A DNA stretch of 64,000 nucleotides from Herbaspirillum sp. ASV7. GTDB taxonomy: Bacteria; Pseudomonadota; Gammaproteobacteria; Burkholderiales; Burkholderiaceae_D. Location: positions 62,001 through 126,000 of the forward strand of contig NZ_JAELUH010000005.1 in assembly GCF_016429215.1 (NCBI RefSeq), in the 5' to 3' direction. Of the stretch, positions 35,561-43,919 are shown piece by piece (the stretch's first letter is position 1; each line of letters begins with the position of its first letter). The translations under genes and the position numbers were made by a program. Below the pieces are notes generated by a model. The model did no database searches, was not told where the DNA came from, and saw only the letters and a program-made list of their open reading frames with translations.

Positions 35561-36742
35561 TCAGACCGCCTGCGCCAGGCGGAAGGCATTGCGCCCCTCG
35601 CTCTTGGCGCGGTACAGGGCCAAGTCGGCGGCATGCACCAGCGCATCCCAGCTGCGTACCTGGCCCGGCTTCAAGACGGCCAGACCGATGCTGATGGTGA
35701 CCTGGTCACCATGTTCGAAGCTGCGCGCGCGCACCGACTCCAGCAGCTGCTGTCCGACCAGGCGGGCCTCGACGTCACCGCGACCCGGGAAGACGGCGCA
35801 AAACTCCTCGCCACCGTAGCGGCCCAGCAGATCGCCCTCCTGGCAGTTCTCGCGCAGCAGCCTGCCTATGCCGGCCAGCACGCGGTCGCCCATCAGGTGG
35901 CCGTGGCGATCGTTGATCTGCTTGAAGTGATCGACATCGATGAAGGCCAGCGTCAGCACCTTGCCACCGCTGAGCGCCTGCTGCAGGGCCAGCTCGCCGC
36001 TGCGCACCAGCTCGCGCCGGTTCAGGGTGCCGGTGAGCTCATCCTCGGTGGCCAGGCGCTGCTTGTCGGCCAGCAGGCGCTCGAAATACACCATCATCAA
36101 CGACACCACCAGCAACAAGGTGCCACCCAGCGGAACCAGGTAGATCAGCGTCACGCCCAGGCTGCTCATGGCCGGCGGCTCGAACAAGGCCGGACGCGAC
36201 TGCGACAGCAGCATGCGGCCAAGGTAAGCGCCGATGAGCAGCGACACCGCCAGCAAGCCGGTGATCCGCCCGAATCCCCAACGGGCATAGCGTCGCGCAG
36301 TCGGCCCGGTCAAACCCAGCAGGAATTCCATCAGCAACAGCAGGAAGGACAGTTGCAGACCCAGGATGACCAGCAGGCTGCGCTGCGCGAAGGGAAGATC
36401 CAGCAGCAGCAGGATCTCGAAGGCCAGCCCGAAGGCGACGATCATCAGTGCCGGCCACCACCCCGCCCGGCGCTGGTAAAAACTGCGCAAGCCGCTCCAG
36501 GCCAGAATGCAGGCCGCGAACAAGGCCGTATTACCGGTCAGCAGACCCAGATGGCGCATCAGGCCGACGCTGCCGCCATAACTGACCACCGTCACGCACA
36601 CGCCCAGTCCCGAGAGCGCACCGGAAAGCGCCCAGATACGCGTACAGCGCTCGCTGGGCGTATTGAGAAACAGCCCGGCCATGATCAGGCCGGTACAGAA
36701 CTGTACGATGACCAGCGCCACGCTGGCAGTCAGAGGATCCAT
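35561..36742 (-). CDS. Membrane-bound diguanylate cyclase (GGDEF)
   Basis: Enzyme of 393 aa making c-di-GMP from two GTP. The first 225 residues form six to eight hydrophobic segments, an unnamed membrane sensor. The GGDEF domain (about 230-390) has DELTGTLNRRE, DVDHFKQIND and the active site RYGGEEF, all intact. The RxxD inhibitory site normally five residues before the active site reads QEGD, so product inhibition is probably lost. The start at 36742 begins the first membrane helix; the frame is open to 36856. The stop abuts that of dnaE2 with no spacer. Confidence 0.9.
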   Translation of the reverse strand: MDPLTASVALVIVQFCTGLIMAGLFLNTPSERCTRIWALSGALSGLGVCVTVVSYGGSVGLMRHLGLLTGNTALFAACILAWSGLRSFYQRRAGWWPALMIVAFGLAFEILLLLDLPFAQRSLLVILGLQLSFLLLLMEFLLGLTGPTARRYARWGFGRITGLLAVSLLIGAYLGRMLLSQSRPALFEPPAMSSLGVTLIYLVPLGGTLLLVVSLMMVYFERLLADKQRLATEDELTGTLNRRELVRSGELALQQALSGGKVLTLAFIDVDHFKQINDRHGHLMGDRVLAGIGRLLRENCQEGDLLGRYGGEEFCAVFPGRGDVEARLVGQQLLESVRARSFEHGDQVTISIGLAVLKPGQVRSWDALVHAADLALYRAKSEGRNAFRLAQAV

Positions 36743-36942
36743 CCGGGTTTGCTTGCCCCTCGGGCAGTGAAGATTGCAGGAGATAGCCCGCCTTTGTCCT
36801 TGCTGCAGGCGCCCCCACGGCGCCCGCACGGCCTGACTGATGACGCCAGGCAACACAATGCGGCGGGGAGCTAGTGTACCCCATCCCCCTTGGGACTAAG
36901 CGGTGATTTTTCAGCAAAAACTCACGAAAGCCGGAGCGGGCT

Positions 36943-37899
36943 TCATGACCGTATGCCGGCCTCGCGCTCCAGCACCCGGGTATGCCCCCACTTCCCGGAG
37001 CGGCAGAGTTCGTCGGTGACATCGAGCACCAGCTTTTCGACCGCCGCTGCGGCAGTGGTCAGGGGGATATTGCGCGAGGCGCACAGGGCCAGGGTGCGCG
37101 AGATGTGCTCCCCAGCGATGGGATGGGCCACCATCTCGCCGCGCTCGATATCGGCCAGCAGCGGCGCCACCGGCAGGATGGTGGCGCCGATATCGGCCAG
37201 GATGGCCGACTTGAGGATGGCCACCGAGTTGATCTCGATGACATTGTCCAGCGTCATGCCCTGGGCGCGCACCAGGTTCTCGATACGCGGGCGCACCCCA
37301 TGCGCCAGGCCCGGCAGGATCAGCGGTGCCTCGATGGCCTTGGACAAGGGCACACCATGGCGACCGGCCACGCCATAGCGGGAGTTGGCGCGGGTGATGT
37401 ACATCATCTCTTCCTCGATCATCGGCGTGGCCGCAAAGGACGACAACTGGCCATCGTCGAACAGCACCGCCAGGTTGATGCGGCCCGATTTGAGCTGGCT
37501 GATGAGATTGCCGGTCAGCTCCTCGGTCAGCTGCAGCGTGATTTCGGGATAGATGGAGCGCACCGCATTGAGCAACGGCAAGGCCAGCGCATTGGAGACA
37601 CTCTGCGGAATGCCCAGCGCCACCGTGCCTGACGGCTTGTCGGTCGATTGCGCCACGGCCTGCTTGGCATCCTGCACCTGCTTCAGGATGGCCAGCGCGT
37701 GTTCATAGAAGACCTTGCCGGCATCGGTGGCAATGACGCCCTGGGCCGAGCGGTGCAGCAATTGCGCCGCCATCTCGTCTTCGAGCTGGCGGATCTGCTG
37801 GGTCAACGCCGGCTGGGCGATGTGCAGCACGCGTGCCGCGCGCGAAAGCGAGCCATGATCTACGATGGCCACGAAGTAGCGTAGTTGGCGTAATTCCAT
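36943..37899 (-). CDS. LysR-family regulator (Nac-like)
   Basis: LysR-type regulator of 318 aa. The winged helix spans residues 1-60 (MELRQLRYFVAIVDHGSLSR, then PALTQQIRQLEDE), with the effector domain from about 90 (GTVALGIPQSVSNALALPLL). The N-terminus resembles the Nac/Cbl branch that controls nitrogen or sulfur assimilation, but those resemblances are broad. The ATG at 37899 fits the family start, with GGAA upstream. It lies next to a GntR gene and may share control of the catabolic unit to its right, or act elsewhere. Confidence 0.88.
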   Translation of the reverse strand: MELRQLRYFVAIVDHGSLSRAARVLHIAQPALTQQIRQLEDEMAAQLLHRSAQGVIATDAGKVFYEHALAILKQVQDAKQAVAQSTDKPSGTVALGIPQSVSNALALPLLNAVRSIYPEITLQLTEELTGNLISQLKSGRINLAVLFDDGQLSSFAATPMIEEEMMYITRANSRYGVAGRHGVPLSKAIEAPLILPGLAHGVRPRIENLVRAQGMTLDNVIEINSVAILKSAILADIGATILPVAPLLADIERGEMVAHPIAGEHISRTLALCASRNIPLTTAAAAVEKLVLDVTDELCRSGKWGHTRVLEREAGIRS

Positions 37900-37967
37900 A
37901 GGGGTATTCCAGTGTTCGGCTTGCGGTGATGCGATCGACCGCATCCACCTGCAGTTGTCATTTAAGT

Positions 37968-38750
37968 TTACAGGCCAGGCCGGCTATTGAACATGCGCGT
38001 GCGCGCATTCTCGATATGGCCACGCATGGCGCGGCGCGCACCCTCGGCATCCTGCAGGCGGATCAGTTCGAATATCTGGCGGTGCTCGTCCATGGCGTCT
38101 TGGGAACGCTTCCAGGGTGGGATGTGCATCAGGTGGCGCAACATGTTCACGGCGTGGCTGACATCGTATTCCAGCGTCTTCATCACCTGCACGAAACGCA
38201 TGTTGGCCGTGGCCATGGCAATGGCCTCGTGGAAACCGAAGTCGAAATGGTGGGCGATCCCCCCCACGGCATTGGCTTGTTCGAAGCCGGCCAGCAGGCG
38301 TTCCATCTTGTCCAGGTCTTGCTTGTTGCGGCGCAGGGCGGCCAGGTAGGCGCATTCGGGCTCGATCACCAGGCGCAGCTCCAGGCCGTTCATGATGTGG
38401 CCGATGCGGGTCTCGGGCTCGCCATCGGCTTGCAGTTGCGTGGTCGCCAGTCCGGCCTTTTCACGTACATAGGTACCGGAACCGCGCAGCGACTCCACCA
38501 GCTGGTCCTCGCGCAGGCGGTCCAGCGCCTGCCGCACCACCGGGCGCGACACCTCGAACAGCGTGGCCAGGTCATTCTCCGAGGGCAGCTTGCTGCCGAC
38601 CGCGATGCGGCCTTCGACAATGGCATGGAACAGGGTCTCGTAGACCCGCTCGGCAAAGCGCTCCGGCCGCACCGGGCCCAGGCCGGCGGCGGCCAGGCCA
38701 AGGATTTCCGAGGAAGCGCCGGGACGGGCCGGCTTGCTGGCTTGGGACAT
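37968..38750 (-). CDS. GntR/FadR-family transcriptional regulator
   Basis: Regulator of 260 aa with an N-terminal GntR winged helix (about residues 32-100, SKLPSENDLATLFEVSRPVVRQALDRLRE) and a C-terminal FCD effector domain (about 115-240). The likely metal-binding histidines are in HFDFGFHEAIA and the final MRGHIENA. FadR-type members sense organic acids or sugar acids. GGAGACCCG precedes the ATG. It is divergent from the aldehyde dehydrogenase-SDR genes and probably represses them through sites at 38857-38867 and 38913-38923. Confidence 0.9.
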   Translation of the reverse strand: MSQASKPARPGASSEILGLAAAGLGPVRPERFAERVYETLFHAIVEGRIAVGSKLPSENDLATLFEVSRPVVRQALDRLREDQLVESLRGSGTYVREKAGLATTQLQADGEPETRIGHIMNGLELRLVIEPECAYLAALRRNKQDLDKMERLLAGFEQANAVGGIAHHFDFGFHEAIAMATANMRFVQVMKTLEYDVSHAVNMLRHLMHIPPWKRSQDAMDEHRQIFELIRLQDAEGARRAMRGHIENARTRMFNSRPGL

Positions 38751-38856
38751 CGGGTCTCCGTTGTAATACGTTGTCACTGCGCCGCGAGTGTGTATGCGTG
38801 CGGACGGTAGCGCATGGTAGCGGATTTGCCGGCCGCACGGCCAGTACCTGGCAGTA

Positions 38857-38923
38857 GGCATCCAACAAAGTAGTAAAATAAATTGACAGCTTACCCGCCC
38901 CGCCTTAAATTGGGTATCCAACA
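38857..38923. promoter_or_regulatory. Putative GntR operator repeats
   Basis: Two copies of GG(C/T)ATCCAACA, at 38857-38867 and 38913-38923, 56 bp apart. The second overlaps TTGG-GTAT-CCAA just after the -10 box of the rightward promoter. They are likely half-sites for the divergent GntR regulator. Confidence 0.45.
38883..38910 (+). promoter_or_regulatory. Sigma70 promoter for the ALDH-SDR unit
   Basis: TTGACA (38883-38888), 16-bp spacer, TTAAAT (38905-38910). The -35 is a perfect match. The transcript would have a leader of about 135 nt before the aldehyde dehydrogenase ATG. Confidence 0.7.
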
Positions 38924-39051
38924 TCCAGACAAGACAAGAACAACATCAGGAGACACGTCATTCCGAGGCCCGCCTTGCCGGCCCTCGCCTGCTGTCGTCC
39001 CCTGTCCTGCCTTCTTCGCATTCCGGTCATTACCGAAAGGACGCCATCGAC

Positions 39052-40485
39052 ATGAAACAGCACTTCATCGACAACCGCTGGGTCGCGCCGGCAACGGGTG
39101 AGAGCATCCCCGTCATCGATCCCTCCGATGGCCAGCCCTTCGAGGCCATTGCCCGTGGCAACGCGGCCGACATCGAACTGGCCGTCAGCGCCGCACGCCG
39201 CGCCTATGACGGCGCCTGGGGCAAGCTCTCGGCAGCCGAACGCAGCCGCCTGATGATGAAGCTGGCCTACAAACTGCAAGACCACCAGGAAGAACTGGCC
39301 CAGCTCGAAGGCCGCGACTGCGGCAAACCCATGAAGCAGGCCCGCGCCGATGCGGCGGCCATCGTGCGCTACTTCGAGTTCTATGCCGGAGCGGCCGACA
39401 AGCTGCATGGCGAGACCATCCCCTACCAGGCCGGCTACACGGTGCTGACCCTGCGCGAACCACATGGGGTGACCGGTCATATCGTGCCCTGGAACTACCC
39501 GATGCAGATCTTCGGCCGCTGTGTCGGCGGCGCCCTGGCTGCCGGCAATACCTGTGTGGTCAAGCCGGCCGAGGATGCCTGCCTGTCCATCTTGCGGGTG
39601 GCTGAACTGGCGGCCGAGGTCGGCTTCCCGGCGGGCGCGCTCAACATCGTCACCGGCTACGGCCATGAAGCCGGCGACCTGCTGGTCAAGCATCCCGATG
39701 TGGATCATGTCTCCTTCACCGGTTCGCCCAATGTCGGCAAGCTGGTAGTGCGCGGCGCGGCCGAGCATCACACCCCGGTCACGCTGGAACTGGGGGGCAA
39801 GTCGCCGCAGGTGGTGTTCGAGGATGCCGACATGGAGGCCATGCTGCCGGTGGTGGTCAATGCCATCGTGCAGAACGCCGGCCAGACCTGTTCGGCCGGC
39901 AGCCGCCTGCTGGTGCAGCGCGGCGCCTATGAAGAGGTGCTGGAACGCCTCTCGGGCCTGTTCAGCCAGCTCCGGGTGGGATCGTCGCAGATGGATCTGG
40001 ACTGCGGCCCGCTGATCCGCAAGACCCAGCAGGAGCGCGTAGCCGGTTTCCTGTCGGACGCCCGTCGCGACGGCATCCCGCTGGTGGCACAGGGTCAGGT
40101 CGCCGCAGGCGCCCCGGCCAACGGCTTCTACCAGGCCCCGGCGCTGCTACGCGACGTGCCCCCGCGTCACCGGCTGGCGCAAGAAGAAGTTTTTGGCCCG
40201 GTGCTGGCAGCCATGCCATTCGACGACGAAGCCGAGGCCATCGCCCTGGCCAACGGCACCGACTACGGTCTGGTGGCCAGCGTCTGGACCCGCGATGGCG
40301 GCCGCCAGATGCGCCTGGCACGGGCCATTCGCAGTGGCCAGGTGTTCATCAACAACTACGGCGCCGGCGGCGGGGTCGAACTGCCCTTCGGCGGCGTCAA
40401 GGCCAGCGGTCATGGTCGAGAGAAGGGCTTCGAGGCGCTCTATGGCTTCACAGTGCTGAAGACCATCGCCATCCGCCACGGCTAA
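39052..40485 (+). CDS. NAD(P)-dependent aldehyde dehydrogenase
   Basis: ALDH-superfamily enzyme of 477 aa. It has VPWNYPMQIFGR (about residue 145), FTGSPNVG (about 223), catalytic Glu in LELGGKSP (about 246) and catalytic Cys in GQTCSAGSR (about 280), and the C-terminal PFGGVKASGHGREKG. It oxidises an aldehyde to an acid. AAAGGA lies 11 bases before the ATG. With the following SDR and ACS-type carrier it forms a small catabolic unit whose substrate (sugar acid, polyol or related) is not evident. Confidence 0.9.
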   Translation: MKQHFIDNRWVAPATGESIPVIDPSDGQPFEAIARGNAADIELAVSAARRAYDGAWGKLSAAERSRLMMKLAYKLQDHQEELAQLEGRDCGKPMKQARADAAAIVRYFEFYAGAADKLHGETIPYQAGYTVLTLREPHGVTGHIVPWNYPMQIFGRCVGGALAAGNTCVVKPAEDACLSILRVAELAAEVGFPAGALNIVTGYGHEAGDLLVKHPDVDHVSFTGSPNVGKLVVRGAAEHHTPVTLELGGKSPQVVFEDADMEAMLPVVVNAIVQNAGQTCSAGSRLLVQRGAYEEVLERLSGLFSQLRVGSSQMDLDCGPLIRKTQQERVAGFLSDARRDGIPLVAQGQVAAGAPANGFYQAPALLRDVPPRHRLAQEEVFGPVLAAMPFDDEAEAIALANGTDYGLVASVWTRDGGRQMRLARAIRSGQVFINNYGAGGGVELPFGGVKASGHGREKGFEALYGFTVLKTIAIRHG

Positions 40486-40535
40486 GTCGCCCGGTCATCT
40501 GATTGACCTCAACAGGATTTTTCAAGGAGATAGAA

Positions 40536-41294
40536 ATGCGTTTGAAAGACAAGGTAGCCATCGTCACCGGTGGCGGTTCGGGTTTCGGTGAAGGCATCGC
40601 CAAGGCCTATGCCCGCGAAGGGGCGGCCGTGGTGGTGGCCGATATCGGCGAGGCCGGTGGCCTGCGTGTGGTCGAGGAGATCAAGCAAGCCGGCGGCAAG
40701 GCCGTCTTTGCCAAGGCCGACGTGTCCAAGCGCGCTGACATGGACCAGCTGCTGGCCACTGCCCTGGCGCAGTTCGGCAAGCTCGACATCGTCGTCAACA
40801 ATGCCGGCACCACCCACCGCAACCGCCCCATGCTGGAGGTGGAAGAGGAAGAGTTCGACCGTGTCTATGCCGTCAATGTGAAGAGCATCTTCCTCTCGGC
40901 CAAGACCTTCGTGCCCTACTTCCGCCAGGTCGGCGGCGGCGCCTTCGTCAACATCGCCTCCACCGCCGGCATTCGCCCGCGTCCGGGCCTGACCTGGTAC
41001 AACGGCAGCAAGGGTGCGGTCATCACCACCAGCAAGTCGATGGCGGCCGAACTGGGTCCCGACAAGATCCGTGTGAACTGCGTCAACCCGGTGATCTCGG
41101 CCACGGGCCTGTTGGCCGAATTCATGGGCGTGCCCGACACCCCGGAAAACCGCAAGAAGTTCGTCGCCACCATCCCCATGGGCCGTTTCTCCACGCCCGA
41201 GGATATCGCCAACGCCTGCCTCTATCTGGGTTCGGACGAGGCCCAGTTCGTCACCGGCGTGTGCATCGAGGTAGACGGCGGCCGTTGCGTGTAA
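40536..41294 (+). CDS. Short-chain dehydrogenase/reductase (glucose dehydrogenase/FabG type)
   Basis: Classical SDR, 252 aa, NAD(P)-dependent. The cofactor loop reads TGGGSGFGEGIA (residues 12-23), with NNAGTTHRN (about 88), serine in NIASTAG (about 141) and the catalytic YNGSKGA (Tyr about 155, Lys 159). The end LGSDEAQFVTGVCIEVDGG is typical. AAGGAGA is six bases before the ATG at 40536. It lies 50 bp after the aldehyde dehydrogenase gene and probably works in the same pathway, oxidising a hydroxyl group of the imported compound or its product. Confidence 0.9.
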   Translation: MRLKDKVAIVTGGGSGFGEGIAKAYAREGAAVVVADIGEAGGLRVVEEIKQAGGKAVFAKADVSKRADMDQLLATALAQFGKLDIVVNNAGTTHRNRPMLEVEEEEFDRVYAVNVKSIFLSAKTFVPYFRQVGGGAFVNIASTAGIRPRPGLTWYNGSKGAVITTSKSMAAELGPDKIRVNCVNPVISATGLLAEFMGVPDTPENRKKFVATIPMGRFSTPEDIANACLYLGSDEAQFVTGVCIEVDGGRCV

Positions 41295-41306
41295 GGGGTG
41301 ACAGAT

Positions 41307-41330
41307 CGCATGTAATTTCGCATGTAATTT
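41307..41330 (+). repeat. Two-unit 12-bp tandem repeat
   Basis: CGCATGTAATTT twice in a row in the SDR-MFS spacer, just before the MFS promoter. Could be part of a regulator site. Confidence 0.8.
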
Positions 41331-41344
41331 CTTCATGCTGATGG

Positions 41345-41385
41345 TGAGGATATTTCTTTGACAATGTCCTCACCGGCACTACAAT
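41345..41385 (+). promoter_or_regulatory. Sigma70 promoter with palindrome upstream of the MFS gene
   Basis: TTGACA (41358-41363), 16-bp spacer, TACAAT (41380-41385). An inverted repeat TGAGGA-N16-TCCTCA (41345-41372) spans the -35, a likely operator. The MFS gene can thus be transcribed separately from the SDR gene. Confidence 0.75.
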
Positions 41386-41465
41386 GCTTGGCACCGTCAG
41401 CCGGCCACAGAGAAGGGTTCGGCGACGTAAAACAACAAAACGTCAAAAAACTACTGGAGCGAGAT

Positions 41466-42773
41466 ATGACCTACCAAGCAGGCGCCACCGCCGGCGCCAC
41501 CCGTGCGTCCTTTGAAGATGCCACCTACGCCAAAGTCACCTGGCGACTGCTACCGCTGCTGTTCCTGTGCTACGTGGTGTCCTACCTGGACCGCGTCAAC
41601 GTCGGCTTTGCCAAGCTGCAGATGCTGCAGGACCTGAAGTTCAGCGAAACCGTCTACGGCCTGGGCGCCGGCATCTTCTTCATCGGCTACTTCGTCTTCG
41701 AAGTGCCCAGCAACATGATCCTGCACAAGGTGGGCGCGCGCATGTGGATCGCCCGCATCATGATCACCTGGGGCATCATCTCCGGCGCCATGGCCTACGT
41801 GAGCTCGCCGCAGATGTTCTACATCATGCGCTTCCTGCTGGGCCTGGCCGAAGCGGGCTTCTTCCCCGGCGTGATCCTGTACCTCACCTACTGGTACCCG
41901 GCGGCCCGTCGCGGCAAGATCACGGCCCTGTTCATGACCGGCATCGCCCTCTCGGGCGTGATCGGCGGCCCCCTGTCGGGCTGGATCATGCACGTCATGC
42001 CAGGCGTGTGGGGCCATACCGGCTGGCAGTGGATGTTCATCCTCGAAGCCATTCCCTCGCTGATCCTGGGTGTGGTCGTGATTGCCTACATGAAGGACAG
42101 CATCCGCGCCGCCGGGTGGCTCACCGAAGACGAAAAGCAGCTGCTGGAAGCCAACATCAGCCATGAAAACGGCCAGAAGCAACACCTGTCCCTGGGCGAG
42201 ATGTTCGTCAACGGTCGTGTCTGGCTGGGCGCGGCGATCTACTTCTGCTTCGTCATGGGCCTGTATGGCGTGGGCTTCTGGCTGCCCACCATCATCAAGG
42301 CGACCGGCGTGACCGATCCCCTGAACGTGGGCCTGCTCACCGCCATCCCCTACGCCTTCTCGGCGGTGGCCATGGTACTCATCGGCCGCAGTGCGGATGC
42401 CCGTCGCGAACGTCGCTGGCACGTAGCCATCCCGGCTTTCATCGGTTGCATCGGCCTGCTGCTGTCGACCCTCTATGGCCACAACACGACCCTGGCCATG
42501 GCCTCGCTGACACTGGCCAGCGTCGGCATCCTGACCACGCTGCCGCTGTTCTGGAGCCTGCCGACAGCCTTCCTGTCGGGTACGGCCGCCGCTGCCGGCA
42601 TCGCTCTGATCAACTCGCTGGGCAACCTGGCCGGCTTCGTCAGTCCCTTCCTGGTGGGCTGGCTCAAGGACACCACCCAGAGCACCAACGCCGGCATGTA
42701 TGTGCTGGCGGCCTCGCTGGTCCTGGGCGGCTTGCTGACCCTGAGCTTGCCGGCCAAGCTGGTGAACCGCTGA
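41466..42773 (+). CDS. MFS transporter, anion:cation symporter (ACS) type
   Basis: Inner-membrane carrier of 435 aa with twelve predicted helices. The ACS family marks are SYLDRVNVGFAKLQM (about residue 37), FFIGYFVFEVPSNMIL (about 68) and the loop YWYPAARRGK (about 139). Relatives carry tartrate, glucarate, hexuronates or phthalate, so the substrate is probably an organic acid. TGGAG lies six bases before the ATG at 41466; the frame is open from 41358. It has its own sigma70 promoter and ends at a clear terminator. Confidence 0.92.
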   Translation: MTYQAGATAGATRASFEDATYAKVTWRLLPLLFLCYVVSYLDRVNVGFAKLQMLQDLKFSETVYGLGAGIFFIGYFVFEVPSNMILHKVGARMWIARIMITWGIISGAMAYVSSPQMFYIMRFLLGLAEAGFFPGVILYLTYWYPAARRGKITALFMTGIALSGVIGGPLSGWIMHVMPGVWGHTGWQWMFILEAIPSLILGVVVIAYMKDSIRAAGWLTEDEKQLLEANISHENGQKQHLSLGEMFVNGRVWLGAAIYFCFVMGLYGVGFWLPTIIKATGVTDPLNVGLLTAIPYAFSAVAMVLIGRSADARRERRWHVAIPAFIGCIGLLLSTLYGHNTTLAMASLTLASVGILTTLPLFWSLPTAFLSGTAAAAGIALINSLGNLAGFVSPFLVGWLKDTTQSTNAGMYVLAASLVLGGLLTLSLPAKLVNR

Positions 42774-42796
42774 TCGCGACCGCGCGGCAATACGAC

Positions 42797-42825
42797 AACG
42801 GCGGCTCGGTTGAGCCGCCGTTTTG
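42797..42825. terminator. Bidirectional terminator after the MFS gene
   Basis: CGGCGGCTC-GGTT-GAGCCGCCG with AA/TT extension and a T-run, between convergent genes. Confidence 0.88.
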
Positions 42826-43107
42826 TCATTGTGGTGCCGTCGCCTGGGGCGCCAGCAAGTCCTGCATGGCCAGCCGAACCAGCTCGGCGTGGCTGGCCTG
42901 CGGCAGGCGCTGGCGCTGTTGCGCCACCAACGCATCGACGCGCGCGCGATCGCCATGGCACAGCTCGGTCATCCTGGCCGTCATCTCCAGATAGCCCTCG
43001 GGATCATGCAGGGGCAAGTCCTCGCGGGCGACATGGCGCAGCCAGGCACGGTCGGCCGCCAACGTGGCAAGAAGGAACAAGGCAATCAGGAAAAGCCAGC
43101 TCAGCAT
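42826..43107 (-). CDS. Small membrane-anchored hypothetical protein (93 aa)
   Basis: Unrecognised protein with one N-terminal hydrophobic segment (WLFLIALFLLATLAA, residues 4-18), then a charged helical part (MTARMTELCHGDRARVDALV). It might be anchored in the inner membrane with the rest in the cytoplasm or periplasm. The ribosome site is weak. It follows the livF-like gene by 95 bp on the same strand and may be the tail of that operon. Confidence 0.6.
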   Translation of the reverse strand: MLSWLFLIALFLLATLAADRAWLRHVAREDLPLHDPEGYLEMTARMTELCHGDRARVDALVAQQRQRLPQASHAELVRLAMQDLLAPQATAPQ

Positions 43108-43202
43108 GATGGACCCGCTCAGGAGGTGGAGCGGGAGATTGTGCCCCCGCCGCCGTCATGGCGGCCATCGCTGGCCGACTAGAAACGCGGGACAATGCCG
43201 GC

Positions 43203-43919
43203 TCAGAGCGCCAGCCACTCACGCTGCACGGCCTGGTCGGCCAGCAAGGCCTGCGGCGTGCCATGGAAGACCATCTCGCCGCGCCCCATCACATAGACCC
43301 GCTGCGACAGTTCCAGGGCCAGCGTCTGCTTCTGCTCGATGAGCAACACCGCCACCCGGCGCTGGCGCAGCAAGTCCAGGTAATGCGCGACCTGCTCCAC
43401 CATCTGTGGCGACAGGCCCTCGGTGGGTTCGTCGATGAGCATCAGGCGGGGATTGCCCATCACGGCGCGGCCTAGCGCCAGCATCTGCTGCTCACCACCG
43501 GAGAGCGATCCGGCGGCCACCTTGCGGCGCTTTTCCAGGGAGGGGAACAGCGCATAGACATCGTCGTAGCGCCAGCCATCCTCAGGCGGGCGGCCACTCT
43601 TGCGGCCCAGCAGCAGGTTCTGTTCCACCGTCAGGGAGGGAAAGACATCACGGCTTTCCGGTACATAGGCCATGCCGCGCCGGGCGATGTCGTGGGTCGG
43701 TCGACCCGTGATGGAGGCGCCGGCGAAGAGGATCTCGCCACGGCAGCTCACTTGCCCGGTCAAGGCCTTAAGCAGCGTGGAGCGGCCGCTGCCGTTGCGG
43801 CCCAGGATGCTGACGACCTCACCCGCCTCGACCTGCAGGTCGATCCCCTGCAGGACATGACTATGCCCGTACCAGGCATGCAGGCCACGCACGCTGAGCA
43901 AGCTGGGCGGCTTATTCAT
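43203..43919 (-). CDS. livF: LivF-type ABC transporter ATP-binding protein with altered Walker A
   Basis: ATPase of 238 aa of the branched-chain amino acid (HAAT) importer class. The signature LSGGEQQMLALGRA (about residue 139) and Walker B LMLIDEPTEGLSP are intact. The Walker A motif reads GRNGSGRST (about 40-48), where the invariant lysine is replaced by arginine; the codon is CGC on the coding strand. This may weaken ATP hydrolysis at that site or be a family feature of this subgroup. The start overlaps the livG-like stop by 8 bp and has GGAGTCGCC before it. Confidence 0.88.
   Translation of the reverse strand: MNKPPSLLSVRGLHAWYGHSHVLQGIDLQVEAGEVVSILGRNGSGRSTLLKALTGQVSCRGEILFAGASITGRPTHDIARRGMAYVPESRDVFPSLTVEQNLLLGRKSGRPPEDGWRYDDVYALFPSLEKRRKVAAGSLSGGEQQMLALGRAVMGNPRLMLIDEPTEGLSPQMVEQVAHYLDLLRQRRVAVLLIEQKQTLALELSQRVYVMGRGEMVFHGTPQALLADQAVQREWLAL

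Noticed and set aside
43203-43919. LivF-type gene as a pseudogene because of the Walker A change
   Set aside because: Full length, all other motifs intact and tightly overlapped in an operon; a single substitution is not enough.
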